From Labrenzia sp. VG12 (GTDB lineage Bacteria; Pseudomonadota; Alphaproteobacteria; Rhizobiales; Stappiaceae), in the NCBI RefSeq assembly GCF_002237595.1, contig NZ_CP022529.1:3038001-3102000 (forward strand): a DNA stretch of 64,000 nt, read 5' to 3'. The notes beneath the pieces were generated by a model that did not search any database, was not told the origin of the DNA, and was given only the letters and a program-made list of their open reading frames with translations. Positions 25,271-34,439 of the stretch are shown piece by piece; position 1 is the first letter of the stretch; the number at the start of each line of letters is the position of its first letter. The position numbers were made by a program, and so were the translations under genes.

Positions 25271-25847
25271 GGTTTCCTCCCTGTTCGATCAACTCCAAAA
25301 CCCGGCCGGCATCCTCGCTCCAACCAGGTGATGAAATAAGATAGTTATACTTTGTAACCTTGTTCAACCTCGGTGAGCGGCTCTGTCAGGCAAACCGCCG
25401 CGGCCAGCTTTGCATGCGCAGGCCCTGACGAAAAGTCATTCCTGCGGACCGGCTCCCAAAGCATCACATTTCCCCTCCAATTTGGACGGAGTGTGTGACG
25501 AATTTTTCCGGAAGGCAAGATACCGTACGGGTCAGATGGCGCGAAACCAGAGGCCGGCAGGCCTATCGGCTGTGCTCGCCTGTCGTTGCCTTCACCTGTC
25601 GCGCGAGGCGCTGGATGGCTCGTCATGCGGCGGCCGCAACGGATCACGCGCGACGATGAGATCCTGGCCATGCATCCGATCCTCCCTGTTGTCTCGGATA
25701 TTGAATGAACCAAAACAGGAAGTAAAATGAGAATTTAAGCCACTTACTTTCCAAAGAAGGAAATCAAATGATTGTCGGCCAAAAACGATATGGCGCAAAA
25801 AAACCGGCGGGCTCAAGCTGCTGGGGCCCGCCGGTCGAGGTCCGGCC
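25271..25847. other. Non-coding region upstream of dctP
   Basis: This 577-base gap contains the dctP promoter region and, at its far end, the terminator of the dihydroxyacetone kinase operon. Reading on the minus strand, TTGAAC lies at about 25363-25368, followed by an AT-rich stretch that could supply a -10 box. A 122-codon frame (25345-25713, minus) has no family signature or RBS and I do not accept it. No RNA gene is recognisable. Confidence 0.45.
25797..25835 (-). terminator. Rho-independent terminator of the dihydroxyacetone kinase operon
   Basis: A perfect nine-base-pair stem (ACCGGCGGG and its complement) is followed on the minus strand by a run of T. It lies 12 bases after the kinase stop codon. 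This is a textbook intrinsic terminator. Confidence 0.88.
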
Positions 25848-27494
25848 TTATGCGGATCGGGAGGAAAGGGCCGGTGTGTCCGTGAGTTGCTCGAGGAGAA
25901 GCGCAACCGCTTCTGCGCCCGGATCATTGTGACCGGAGAGGCTGGCTTCGGAGACATAGGAGGCCCGGCCGGCCCTTGCGCGGGTGATCCGGGCCGTTGC
26001 ATCCGCGCCCTGGCGGGCTTCTGCCGCTGCCGCTTCAATGCCGTTGTCCAGCGCATTCAGGGCCGGCAGCAGGGCATCGATCATGGTGCGGTCGCCCGGC
26101 TTCGCCCCGCCGACCTGCATGATCCGGTCCAGCCCGGCATGCAGAGCGCCGATGGCACCGCGGCCGCTGGATGACGCATCCCCCGCCGCGGCAAAGAAGA
26201 TCGCCAGCAACACGCCGGACGAGCCTCCCATGGTCTGGCTGAGTTCCAGGCCGATGGCCCGGTAGAGCTGGGTCAGATCGGCCAGCGGCAGGCGATCCAG
26301 CGCCTGGATCAAGGCACGCGCTGCGGTGGCCAGCGTGCTGCCCGTATCGCCGTCGCCGGATTTCAGGTCGAGCGCATTGAGGTCGTCCTCCGCGGCAATC
26401 AGGATGTTGCAGCAACGTTCGATGAAGGCGCGGGTTTCCGGATTTTTCGACGGCAGCGGCTGGATCGGGCTCAGCCCGTCCGGCAAGGGCCGCACGGCGA
26501 CGGCACCAAGCGACAGACAACCCGGCCACGCCCAGGGCGCGACCGGCGCCTGCAACAGCGCTTCTTCGGCCTTGTCGACCGGCAGCAGCGACACGGAGAA
26601 CCCATGCATGTCGAGCGATGTCATCATGGCCGCCGGTCCGATCACCCAGCGGATCTGGCTGCCGATCCGGGACGTTGTCATCTCTTCCAGCAGCACGCTC
26701 ATTTCCAGAGGCGTCGTCGAACCGAGATTGTTGAGGATCGCCACATGCGGACCCGGCTTGAGATTGGGGGCAAGCCTTTCAACAACCATGGCCATGGCCG
26801 CCCTGGCATTGGAATAGTCCACCTGCTCGATGCCGGCTTCGCCGTGAATGCCAAGGCCGAGTTCGGCCTTGCCCATGGCAATCCGGTCTTCCTTGGGCGC
26901 CCCGGGGATGGTGCAGGTGTCGAGCGACATGCCGATGGAAATTGCACCGCCAATCGCCTTCCTGGCCGCCGCCGTGATGGTGTCGAGATCGGCTCCCTGG
27001 TCGGCCAGCGCCCCGGCGATCTTGTGCACGAACAAGGTGCCGGCAACACCGCGTGCCTGCGGCAGGTCCGGCAGGGCGACATCGTCGTCGACGATCACCA
27101 TGTTGACCTTGAGACCAAAGGCTCGGGCGCGTTCCGCCGCCAGGCCGAAATTGAGCCGGTCGCCGGTGTAGTTCTTGACGATCAGCAGACAACCCGCCTT
27201 GCCGGTCACCGCAAGAATGCCTGCCAGAACCGCATCGACGGAGGGCGAGGCAAAGACCTCGCCACAGACGGCTGCCGTCAGCATGCCCTGGCCGACAAAG
27301 CCGGCATGGCTCGGTTCGTGACCGGAACCGCCTCCGGAAACAAGCGCCACCTTGGACTTGTCCCAGTCGGTCCTGACAACGACCTTGATATGCGGATAAC
27401 CATCGAGGCGCGCAAGCCGCCCGCCGGCGGTCCGGAGCATGCCGTCAATCGCTTCGGTGACAAGGGTTTCCTTGGTATTGATGAACTGTTTCAT
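25848..27494 (-). CDS. Dihydroxyacetone kinase, fused DhaK and DhaL domains
   Basis: A 548-residue ATP-dependent kinase. Residues 1-330 are the DhaK domain, with LVSGGGSGHEPSHAGFVGQG and the substrate-binding histidine H217 in GIHGEAG. The remainder is DhaL, with LKSGDGDTGSTLA providing the magnesium-binding aspartates and TMGGSSG the nucleotide loop. The fused form uses ATP, unlike PTS-linked DhaKLM. It phosphorylates dihydroxyacetone or a related short ketose. As the last gene of the ABC operon it indicates that the imported compound is converted to a triose or tetrose. Confidence 0.9.
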   Translation of the reverse strand: MKQFINTKETLVTEAIDGMLRTAGGRLARLDGYPHIKVVVRTDWDKSKVALVSGGGSGHEPSHAGFVGQGMLTAAVCGEVFASPSVDAVLAGILAVTGKAGCLLIVKNYTGDRLNFGLAAERARAFGLKVNMVIVDDDVALPDLPQARGVAGTLFVHKIAGALADQGADLDTITAAARKAIGGAISIGMSLDTCTIPGAPKEDRIAMGKAELGLGIHGEAGIEQVDYSNARAAMAMVVERLAPNLKPGPHVAILNNLGSTTPLEMSVLLEEMTTSRIGSQIRWVIGPAAMMTSLDMHGFSVSLLPVDKAEEALLQAPVAPWAWPGCLSLGAVAVRPLPDGLSPIQPLPSKNPETRAFIERCCNILIAAEDDLNALDLKSGDGDTGSTLATAARALIQALDRLPLADLTQLYRAIGLELSQTMGGSSGVLLAIFFAAAGDASSSGRGAIGALHAGLDRIMQVGGAKPGDRTMIDALLPALNALDNGIEAAAAEARQGADATARITRARAGRASYVSEASLSGHNDPGAEAVALLLEQLTDTPALSSRSA

Positions 27495-27505
27495 GTCCCG
27501 TCTCC

Positions 27506-28501
27506 TCAGGCAATTCTGGCGCCGCTGCCGTCAAAAAACAGCGGATTGCGTGGCTGGATGGCGAGCATGTCGCCGGGTTCAAGGGATGTGTGCGGCTCCG
27601 ACAGGGTGACGATGTCGTGTCCGTCCAGTGACAGGTGCAGGCGGGTCTGATCTCCCAGATGTTCCACCCGCCGGACCTCGGACGGCTTGCCCTCCCCTTG
27701 CGCAATATGCTCCGGCCGCAGACCGATCGATGTCGCGCCTGACGGCGCTCCGGCAAACAGGTCCGCGGGCAGGACGTTGATACGCGGCTGACCGAGCCGG
27801 CCCGCCACATAAAGATTGACCGGGTCTTCATAGATCTCGCGCGGCGAGCCGAACTGGACCAGACGGCCATGATCAAGCACCCCGACATGGGTGGCCATGG
27901 TCATCGCCTCGATCTGGTCGTGGGTCACGTAGAGCAAGGTCGCCCCCAGGTTTTCCTGAATGCGTTTCAGCTCGATCCGCAGATCCGAGCGCAGCTTGGC
28001 ATCGAGCGAACTGAGCGGCTCATCCATCAGGTAGATGGAGGGATCGCGCACAAGAGCCCGCCCGATGGAGACCCGCTGCATCTCGCCGCCGGACAGATTG
28101 GTCGCCTTGTTGTTGAGCTTGTGCGAGATCTTCAGGACCTCGGCGACTTCCTGCACCTTGCGATCGATCTCGTCTGCCGGTGTTTTCAAAAGCGGCGACT
28201 TCAACGGAAAGGCCAGATTGTCCTTCACGCTCAGATGCGGATAGAGCGAATATTGCTGGAAGACCATGGCGACGTTTCGTTGCGCAGGCGTGTCCTGCAC
28301 GACGGATCGGCCTGCGATGGTCACATCCCCTTTGTCCGGCTGCTCCAACCCTGCGATCAGCCGCAGGATCGTTGTCTTGCCTGCCCCGGTCGGCCCCAGC
28401 AGCGTCACGAACGCGCCGTTCGGGATGGTCATGGTGACATCGTCGACGGCAAGCGTATCCCCGAATGCCTTGGAGAGATTGCCGAGCTTGACTTCAGACA
28501 T
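27506..28501 (-). CDS. Sugar/polyol ABC transporter ATP-binding protein (second)
   Basis: A 331-residue MalK-type ATPase starting MSEVKLGNLSKAFGDTLAVD. Walker A is GPTGAGKTT, the signature is LSGGEMQRV and Walker B ends YLMDEPLSSLD. The C-terminal domain is the regulatory OB fold (IGLRPEHI). The start overlaps the preceding ATPase gene by eight bases. The operon has two different ATPases, as in the glycerol-type GlpST transporters of rhizobia, implying a heterodimer. Confidence 0.9.
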   Translation of the reverse strand: MSEVKLGNLSKAFGDTLAVDDVTMTIPNGAFVTLLGPTGAGKTTILRLIAGLEQPDKGDVTIAGRSVVQDTPAQRNVAMVFQQYSLYPHLSVKDNLAFPLKSPLLKTPADEIDRKVQEVAEVLKISHKLNNKATNLSGGEMQRVSIGRALVRDPSIYLMDEPLSSLDAKLRSDLRIELKRIQENLGATLLYVTHDQIEAMTMATHVGVLDHGRLVQFGSPREIYEDPVNLYVAGRLGQPRINVLPADLFAGAPSGATSIGLRPEHIAQGEGKPSEVRRVEHLGDQTRLHLSLDGHDIVTLSEPHTSLEPGDMLAIQPRNPLFFDGSGARIA

Positions 28502-29591
28502 GGGCCAGCACTCCCTCGTTGAGCTCGGACCGCAGCGCCCGGCCCGACTGGTTGTCGAACAGGGTGACGGTCGAACCGTTGAAATCAAGGCCGACAAACT
28601 CGCCCACCCGGACCGGCTGGTCGGAGGGGATCCGGGCCTTGAGCTCTCCATTGGCCGTCTTGAGCGTCACGATCTGGGTCGTTCCGAGATATTCCGCCGC
28701 CAGCACTTCGCCGCGATAGCTGCCATTGTCCGTCAAAGAAATGTGCTCGGGGCGAATGCCGAAAACGAGATCCCCTTCGAAGGGCTCGCGCAGCTGCGGC
28801 ACCTTCAAGCTCTCGTGATGGATCTTCACCTCTGATGACCCGGCATGTACCTCGCCATGAAAGCGCAGGAAGTTCATGGACGGAGAACCGATAAAGTCGG
28901 CGACGAACATGGTCGCCGGCTTGTCGTAAATGTCCTGCGGCGTGCCGAACTGCTCGATGACACCATGGTTCATGACGACGATCTTGTCACCCATCTGCAT
29001 GGCTTCCAGCTGGTCATGGGTGACATAGACCGTGGTTGCCCCCATCCGGTCATGCAGCGCGCGCAGTTCTTCCGACATGTGTTCGCGGAACTCGGCATCA
29101 AGGGCACCCAGCGGCTCGTCCATCATGAAGGCCTTCGGGTCGCGCACGATGGCTCGCCCGAGCGCAACCCGCTGGCGGTCGCCACCGGACAGGCCGCCGA
29201 CCGGCCGGTCGAGGATGTCGGTGATACCGAGGATCTGTGCCACCTCGCCAACCTTCTCCTTGACCTGCTGTTTCGACATGCCCTGGCTGACCAGCGGATA
29301 GGAGATGTTCTTGCGCACATTCATGTGCGGATAGAGGGCGAACATCTGGAAGACGAAGGCAATGTCGCGCTTGCTCGCCGGATGCTGGCCGACCTCCTCG
29401 CCGTCGATATAGATCTCGCCTGCGGTCGGCAGCTCCAGCCCGGCGATCATCCGCAAGGTGGTGGTCTTGCCGCAGCCGGACGGGCCAAGCAGCATGAAGA
29501 ACTCGCCGTCTTCGATCTTGAAGGAGGAAGACTGCACGGCGGTGAAATCGCCGAACTCCTTCCTGAGGTTCCTGATCACGATCTCTGCCAT
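28494..29591 (-). CDS. Sugar/polyol ABC transporter ATP-binding protein (first)
   Basis: A 365-residue MalK-type ATPase starting MAEIVIRNLRKEFGDFTAVQ. Walker A is GPSGCGKTT and Walker B FMMDEPLGALD. The signature reads LSGGDRQRV instead of the usual LSGGQRQRV, an uncommon aspartate at the Q position. It pairs with the second ATPase, whose signature is LSGGEMQRV. The C-terminal part has the TOBE-like regulatory fold (FGIRPEHISL). Confidence 0.9.
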   Translation of the reverse strand: MAEIVIRNLRKEFGDFTAVQSSSFKIEDGEFFMLLGPSGCGKTTTLRMIAGLELPTAGEIYIDGEEVGQHPASKRDIAFVFQMFALYPHMNVRKNISYPLVSQGMSKQQVKEKVGEVAQILGITDILDRPVGGLSGGDRQRVALGRAIVRDPKAFMMDEPLGALDAEFREHMSEELRALHDRMGATTVYVTHDQLEAMQMGDKIVVMNHGVIEQFGTPQDIYDKPATMFVADFIGSPSMNFLRFHGEVHAGSSEVKIHHESLKVPQLREPFEGDLVFGIRPEHISLTDNGSYRGEVLAAEYLGTTQIVTLKTANGELKARIPSDQPVRVGEFVGLDFNGSTVTLFDNQSGRALRSELNEGVLAHV

Positions 29592-29596
29592 GAAGA

Positions 29597-29785
29597 TCAC
29601 TCCGGAAAGTGGCTGACGACGATGAACATCACCGTTCCGGTCAGCGTGACAATGAAGGAATAGGTGTAGGCCCAGAGAACCAGCGGCTGCATCAGCATGA
29701 TCACGCCGACCGCGATCAGGATGGATGCCAGCATTTCCCAGGACCCGCGGCGGAAGCGCACAAGGCCGTTGACGAACTCAGTCAT
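29597..29785 (-). CDS. Small two-helix membrane protein of the ABC operon
   Basis: A 62-residue protein starting MTEFVNGLVRFRRGSWEMLA, with two hydrophobic stretches (ILIAVGVIMLMQPLVLWAY and SFIVTLTGTVMFIVVSHF). Its ATG overlaps the permease stop by four bases (ATGA) and the next gene starts six bases after its stop. It occupies the place of GlpU in the glycerol ABC operon of rhizobia, a small membrane protein of unclear role. The conserved operon position and clean overlap make it a real gene despite its size. Confidence 0.75.
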   Translation of the reverse strand: MTEFVNGLVRFRRGSWEMLASILIAVGVIMLMQPLVLWAYTYSFIVTLTGTVMFIVVSHFPE

Positions 29786-30723
29786 TTGCGGACCGCTCCG
29801 AAGGTGATGCCACGCAGCAGATGCTTGCGCAGGAGAATAGTGAAGACCATGACCGGCACGAGGAAGAGGGTCGCGCCCGCCGCCACCGCCGGCCAGTCCT
29901 GGCCGCCGACACCGATGATGGTCGGGATGAAGGGCGGCGCAGTCTGGGCCGTTCCCGACGTCAGGAGCACCGCGAAAGCATATTCGTTCCACGAGAAGAT
30001 CAGGCAGAAGATGGCGGTCGAGGCAATCCCGGTCGCCGCCTGCGGCAGCACCACCTTGTAGAAGGCCTGGAACCGGGTATAGCCGTCGATCAGCGCCGCC
30101 TCCTCATATTCTCGCGGGATCTCGTCGATGAAGCCTTTCAGGAGCCAGACCGCCAGCGAGATGTTCACCGCCGTGTAGAGCAGGATCATGCCGAGATGGG
30201 TGTCCGACAGGCCGAGCGTCCGGAACATCAGGAAGATCGGGATGGCCACCGCGATCGGCGGCATCATCCTCGTCGACAGGATGAAGAACAGAAGATCGTC
30301 CTTGAGCGGCACCTTGAACCTGGAAAAGGCATAGGCGGCCAACGTCCCGAGAAACACCGACAGGAAGGTCGAGCCAAACCCGATGATCACGGAGTTCAGG
30401 AACCGCTCGCCGTAGCGTGACGGGCCGGCAATGACCATGTCCCGGTTGCGAACGATCTCCTCGTACCAGCTTGCTGGTGGCGGCAGGGCCTCAAGCTGTT
30501 CCGGGGACACCCGCGTGCGGGTGGTGAAGAGATTGACATAACCTTCCAGCGAGGGCTCGAAGAGCACCTTGGGCGGATAGGCAATGGCATCGACCGGCGA
30601 CTTGAAGCCGGTGGTCAGGATCCAGACCAGCGGCAGCAGGGTGATGACCGCATAGGCGATGACCAGGGACCCGGCGACCCATTTCTGCCGTGGGGACGGC
30701 TCGGTAATGGAGAAACTGCTCAT
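29782..30723 (-). CDS. Sugar/polyol ABC transporter permease (MalG type)
   Basis: A 313-residue inner-membrane permease starting MSSFSITEPSPRQKWVAGSL. The EAA loop reads EIPREYEEAALIDGYTRFQA, followed by FYKVVLPQAATGI; it docks the ATPases. It ends in the typical LLRGITFGAVRK. The ATG overlaps the previous permease by four bases. An insert containing LEALPPPASWYEEIVRNRDM between helices 1 and 2 is found in glycerol- and polyol-type MalG relatives. Confidence 0.9.
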   Translation of the reverse strand: MSSFSITEPSPRQKWVAGSLVIAYAVITLLPLVWILTTGFKSPVDAIAYPPKVLFEPSLEGYVNLFTTRTRVSPEQLEALPPPASWYEEIVRNRDMVIAGPSRYGERFLNSVIIGFGSTFLSVFLGTLAAYAFSRFKVPLKDDLLFFILSTRMMPPIAVAIPIFLMFRTLGLSDTHLGMILLYTAVNISLAVWLLKGFIDEIPREYEEAALIDGYTRFQAFYKVVLPQAATGIASTAIFCLIFSWNEYAFAVLLTSGTAQTAPPFIPTIIGVGGQDWPAVAAGATLFLVPVMVFTILLRKHLLRGITFGAVRK

Positions 30724-31667
30724 CTTTCTTTCACCTTGTTGAGCGCCTTCACATAGATCGAGGCAAGGCCGAAGACGGTCACGAAGAGAATGATGGCGTA
30801 GGCGGAGGCATAGCCCGTGCGCCATTTTTCAAAGGCTTCGCGTTTGAGATTGATGGAGGTGAGCTCGGTGACGGAGCCCGGGCCACCGCCGGTCAGCTGC
30901 ACAACCAGGTCGAACATCTTGAAGTTCTCGATGCCGCGGAAAAGCACGGCCAGCATCAGGAAGGGCAGCACCATTGGCACCGTGATCGTCCAGAACTGGC
31001 GCCATTTGCTTGCCCGGTCGATCTCGGCTGCTTCATAGATGTAGTCCGGGATCGATCGGAGGCCTGCGAGACAGATCAGCATCACGAAGGGCGTCCACAT
31101 CCAGGTGTCGACGATTACGATGGCCCAGGGTGCCAGCTTCACATCGCCGATCATCTGGAACGAGGACGGATCGATACCGGTGAGGAACGAAATGCCGTAA
31201 TTGAAGAGACCGATCTGCGGCTGGTAGAGAAAGGTCCAGAAGTTCCCAACCACCGCAGGCGACAGCATCATCGGCAACACGATCAGCGTTGTCCAGAGAT
31301 CGTTGCCCTTGAACTTGCGATTGATCAGCCAGGCCAGCGCAAAACCGATCAGCACCTGCAGCACGATGGTCCAGAACAGGAAATGCGCGGTCGCCTGCAT
31401 GGTCAGCCAGATATCGCCGTCGGTCAGGATGCGCTCGTAATTGCGCAGACCGATATAGTCGACCTCGCGGTTGGGCCGGTTGGCGCGGAAGTTGGTGAAG
31501 CTCAGATTGATCGTCCAGATCAGCGGAAAGATGTTTACCGCCAGAAGCAGGAAGATGGTCGGCGCAACAAACAGCCAGGCTATCGTGCGATCCGAGAGAC
31601 CCCTGATTTTTTTCGCGACCGAGGGCGGGGTCGCTTTTGCTACGTGGTCGATTGGTGTCACGGCCAT
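30720..31667 (-). CDS. Sugar/polyol ABC transporter permease (MalF type)
   Basis: A 315-residue permease with six hydrophobic helices. The first is IAWLFVAPTIFLLLAVNIFP. The EAA loop is SIPDYIYEAAEIDRASKWRQ, continuing FWTITVPMVLPF. A GGPGSVTELTSINLK segment is typical of MalF-type permeases. It follows the binding-protein gene after a 163-base gap with a hairpin and precedes the MalG-type partner. Confidence 0.9.
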   Translation of the reverse strand: MAVTPIDHVAKATPPSVAKKIRGLSDRTIAWLFVAPTIFLLLAVNIFPLIWTINLSFTNFRANRPNREVDYIGLRNYERILTDGDIWLTMQATAHFLFWTIVLQVLIGFALAWLINRKFKGNDLWTTLIVLPMMLSPAVVGNFWTFLYQPQIGLFNYGISFLTGIDPSSFQMIGDVKLAPWAIVIVDTWMWTPFVMLICLAGLRSIPDYIYEAAEIDRASKWRQFWTITVPMVLPFLMLAVLFRGIENFKMFDLVVQLTGGGPGSVTELTSINLKREAFEKWRTGYASAYAIILFVTVFGLASIYVKALNKVKER

Positions 31668-31787
31668 GAGAAACTCTTGGAAAGGAAAGGTCAGGCGGAA
31701 AGCCCGCTTGCAAGCGGCCTCACACGGCGCCCGGATGCAAGTCTTGCGCAGCCGGGCTGGTGTGGTCGATGGAGCCTGTCGCCAGGT

Positions 31788-31812
31788 GCGGTCCGGCGCA
31801 TGGCCGGACCGC
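31788..31812 (-). terminator. Intercistronic hairpin after the ABC binding-protein gene
   Basis: A perfect ten-base-pair stem (GCGGTCCGGC, GCATG, GCCGGACCGC) lies 18 bases after the binding-protein stop. It has no T-run, so it would protect the upstream message or attenuate rather than fully terminate. Confidence 0.6.
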
Positions 31813-31830
31813 TGAGATGCATGCGGATGG

Positions 31831-33150
31831 TCAGAGCTTGCCTTCGTCCTCGAAGGTCTCCGTCCAGTCCTCGATCAGCTTGTCGAGAGCTTCCTTGGCG
31901 GTGCCCTGGTCGGCCACCACGTAGTCATGCAGGCGCTTCTGCATGGCCAGCAGCAGTTCGGCATAGGCCGGCTCCTGCCAGAAGTCCTTGACGTTATCCA
32001 TCGCCAGCAGGAAGTCGGAAGCGAACGGTGCGCTGTCCGGGAAGCTCGGATCGTTCAGCACGCTGACATGGCAGGAATAACCGCCGAGATCCCACCATTT
32101 CTTCTGGACGGAGGGCTGGGCGAACCACTTGATGTATTCAAGCGCCGCATCCTGCTTGTCGGAATAGGCCACCACGGAGATGCCCTGCCCGCCGAGCGTG
32201 GAGGCTTCGACATTCTGGCCCGGATTGACGAAGAAACCGATCTTGTCGCCACCGGTATCAGGATCCGCATAAAGGCCGGGGAAGAAGGCGAACCAGTTCA
32301 TCGCCATTGCCACCTGACCGGATTTGAACGCGTCGAGCGACTGTTCCATGTAGCTGTCGGTATATCCGGGAGGCGTGCCGGTCTTGTAGAGCTCCTTGTA
32401 GAACTCCAGGCCTGCAACGGCTTCCGGTGAGTTCACCGCGCCTTCCATGTCGTATTTGCCCGGGGTCATCTCGTATTTGAAGCCGAATGGATACATGGAG
32501 CTGGTCGCGCCCATGGTGATGCCTTCCGAGCCGCGCTCGGTGAAGATGGCAGCGCCATAGCGGGTCTGACCGTCAATCTCGCGGCCCTGGAAGAACTGTG
32601 CGACCTCTAGCAATTCGGCCTGGGTCTTGGGCGGCGCCAGATCGCGGCCGTGCTTTTCCTTGAAGGCTGCCTGGATGTCAGGCATCTCGAACCAGTCCTT
32701 GCGATAGAACCAGCCATTGGCATCGCCCATGGCGGGCAGCGCATAATAGTTGGGCGTGCCTTTCGGCCAGGTGGAATAGGCATAGACGGTCGCCGGGGCG
32801 AAATCGTCCATGCTGATTCCCTCCTTGTCGAAGAAGTCGTTCAGCTTGACATAATGGCCGTTTTCCGCGCCGCCGCCGATCCACTGGCTGTCGCCGATCA
32901 GGAGGTCACAGAGTTTGCCGCCAGAATTCAGCTCGTTGAGCATGCGGTCGGCAAAATTGGGCCAGGGCACAAATTCGAAGTTCATGGTGTGGCCGTATTC
33001 GGCCTCGAATTCCTTGGACAGTTCCACAAGGGCGTTGGCCGGATCCCAGGCCGCCCAGCACAGCGTCAGGTCATCAGCCTGCGCTTTGGAAACAGACAGT
33101 CCGCCGACCGCAAGAATAGCGGTGGCTGCGAGTAGTTGCGCAGTTTTCAT
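31831..33150 (-). CDS. ABC transporter solute-binding protein (family 1, sugar/polyol)
   Basis: A 439-residue exported protein starting MKTAQLLAATAILAVGGLSV, with cleavage near KAQADD. RBS GGGAGGATTTCACCC precedes the ATG. It has the extracellular solute-binding family 1 pattern: LTLCWAAWDPANALVELSKE, FVPWPNFADRML and DLLIGDSQWIGGGAENGHYV. It is clearly shorter than the roughly 570-residue GlpV of the rhizobial glycerol system, so the ligand may be another polyol or a short-chain sugar. The dihydroxyacetone kinase at the operon end supports a triose or tetrose product. Confidence 0.9.
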   Translation of the reverse strand: MKTAQLLAATAILAVGGLSVSKAQADDLTLCWAAWDPANALVELSKEFEAEYGHTMNFEFVPWPNFADRMLNELNSGGKLCDLLIGDSQWIGGGAENGHYVKLNDFFDKEGISMDDFAPATVYAYSTWPKGTPNYYALPAMGDANGWFYRKDWFEMPDIQAAFKEKHGRDLAPPKTQAELLEVAQFFQGREIDGQTRYGAAIFTERGSEGITMGATSSMYPFGFKYEMTPGKYDMEGAVNSPEAVAGLEFYKELYKTGTPPGYTDSYMEQSLDAFKSGQVAMAMNWFAFFPGLYADPDTGGDKIGFFVNPGQNVEASTLGGQGISVVAYSDKQDAALEYIKWFAQPSVQKKWWDLGGYSCHVSVLNDPSFPDSAPFASDFLLAMDNVKDFWQEPAYAELLLAMQKRLHDYVVADQGTAKEALDKLIEDWTETFEDEGKL

Positions 33151-33222
33151 GGGTGAAATCCTCCCGAAGTGATCGCGCACCGGCGCCTGCCGGGCAGCTG
33201 CACTCCTCCAAGTGCCCGGGCA

Positions 33223-33270
33223 CGGTAATTGACATACGTATGTCACGTCAATGAAAAAACTGACATACGT
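33223..33270 (-). promoter_or_regulatory. Promoter with LacI-type operator for the ABC/dihydroxyacetone kinase operon
   Basis: A perfect 16-base palindrome TGACATACGTATGTCA spans 33230-33245. A second copy of the half-site, TGACATACGT, is at 33261-33270. On the minus strand TTGACG (33246-33251) directly precedes the palindrome and could be the -35 box, with a weak TTACCG 17 bases on, so the operator would lie in the spacer. The same half-site occurs upstream of the LacI gene. Confidence 0.75.
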
Positions 33271-33374
33271 CTTTCTTTTTGATGTCAGACACGTGCACCG
33301 CCCACCCTGATGCGGCCTCACTACATTGATTTTGTTGTGTTTATTTTCCTGCTCTCAGGACCTGAGCCAAAACC

Positions 33375-34403
33375 TCAGTAGAGGTTCTCGCGCATAATGA
33401 TCTCGATGCGGATCTTTTCCTGCGCCTCATAAATGTCGGTGTCATCGCATTTCGCCCGCAGAACCCTCAGGGCGCTGCGCACCAGATGACCGACATTCTG
33501 GGCAATGACCGCATCCAGCTCTCCGTCCTGAAGCGCCTGGCGCGTCACGGTGGTCAGGTCATGCGCGATGACCACCAGCTTGCCCGCCACGCCATGCGCC
33601 CGCAGGGCGTCCAGCATCGCGGCATTACCGGCCCCCATGGAATAGACGGCCCTGGCTTCCGGATGCGCCTTCAGCGCGTGATGCAGGGTCTCGTGAATAC
33701 GGTCCGGGTCATCGTGGAATTCGATGGTCGGCAGGGTCTGCAAATGCGGAAAGTCGCGTGACAGCACCTCATCAAGCCCGAACCGCCGCTCGATACTGTC
33801 GCGCGCCACCATGGAACTTGTGGTCACCAGAATGCTGCCGGTTTCGTTGCGCAGGAATTTCCCGAGCAGCGCCCCCGCCGTCTTGCCGGCGGAAAAGTTG
33901 TCGATCCCTGCAAAATAGTGGCATTTCGAGTTCGGAAGATCCGAAACCAGAGCCACGACATAAACGCCAGCGCTCTTGATATGCGCAATCGCGTCGCGCA
34001 CCTGCGGCGTTTCGGGAACCATCATGGCAACGCCGTCCAGGGTCGACAGATCGAGTGCCTTGAGCGCCTCGACTATGGCATGCGGATCCGCGGCATTGAC
34101 CAAAAGAACGCTGACATCCGTCCTGTCGGCGAGCCGTGTGCCGGACGCCTCACCAACGGCCGCCACGATGGTTTCAACAAAGTGATTACCGCCTTCCGGA
34201 AGCACGAACACGAAGCGGTACTGCCGCTGCTTGGCCAGGTTGGCTGCGTTCGTATCCCGCACATAGCCAAGTTTTTCGACCGCCGCCTTGACCCGCTCGG
34301 CATTTTTCGGCCGCACGTCGGCACGGCCGTTCAGCACCCTGTCGACGGTCGACAGACTGACCCCGGCTTCCCGCGCGATATCATGGACGGTTGGCTTTGC
34401 CAT
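33375..34403 (-). CDS. LacI-family regulator of the adjacent ABC operon
   Basis: A 342-residue regulator. The N-terminal DNA-binding helix-turn-helix is VHDIAREAGVSLSTVDRVLN, followed by the hinge helix NAANLAKQ. The C-terminal part is a periplasmic-binding-protein fold for a sugar ligand (FAGIDNFSAGKTAGALLG, VVIAHDLTTVTRQAL). It lies upstream of and in the same direction as the importer. Operator half-sites both before it and before the importer indicate autoregulation plus repression of the operon. Confidence 0.92.
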   Translation of the reverse strand: MAKPTVHDIAREAGVSLSTVDRVLNGRADVRPKNAERVKAAVEKLGYVRDTNAANLAKQRQYRFVFVLPEGGNHFVETIVAAVGEASGTRLADRTDVSVLLVNAADPHAIVEALKALDLSTLDGVAMMVPETPQVRDAIAHIKSAGVYVVALVSDLPNSKCHYFAGIDNFSAGKTAGALLGKFLRNETGSILVTTSSMVARDSIERRFGLDEVLSRDFPHLQTLPTIEFHDDPDRIHETLHHALKAHPEARAVYSMGAGNAAMLDALRAHGVAGKLVVIAHDLTTVTRQALQDGELDAVIAQNVGHLVRSALRVLRAKCDDTDIYEAQEKIRIEIIMRENLY

Positions 34404-34439
34404 TACGCCTCCTTGAAAGCGCTACTGTCGGCAGCATTC

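Noticed and set aside
25345..25713. A possible 122-residue gene on the minus strand upstream of dctP
   Set aside because: It has no clear RBS, signal or family; the region more likely holds the dctP promoter.
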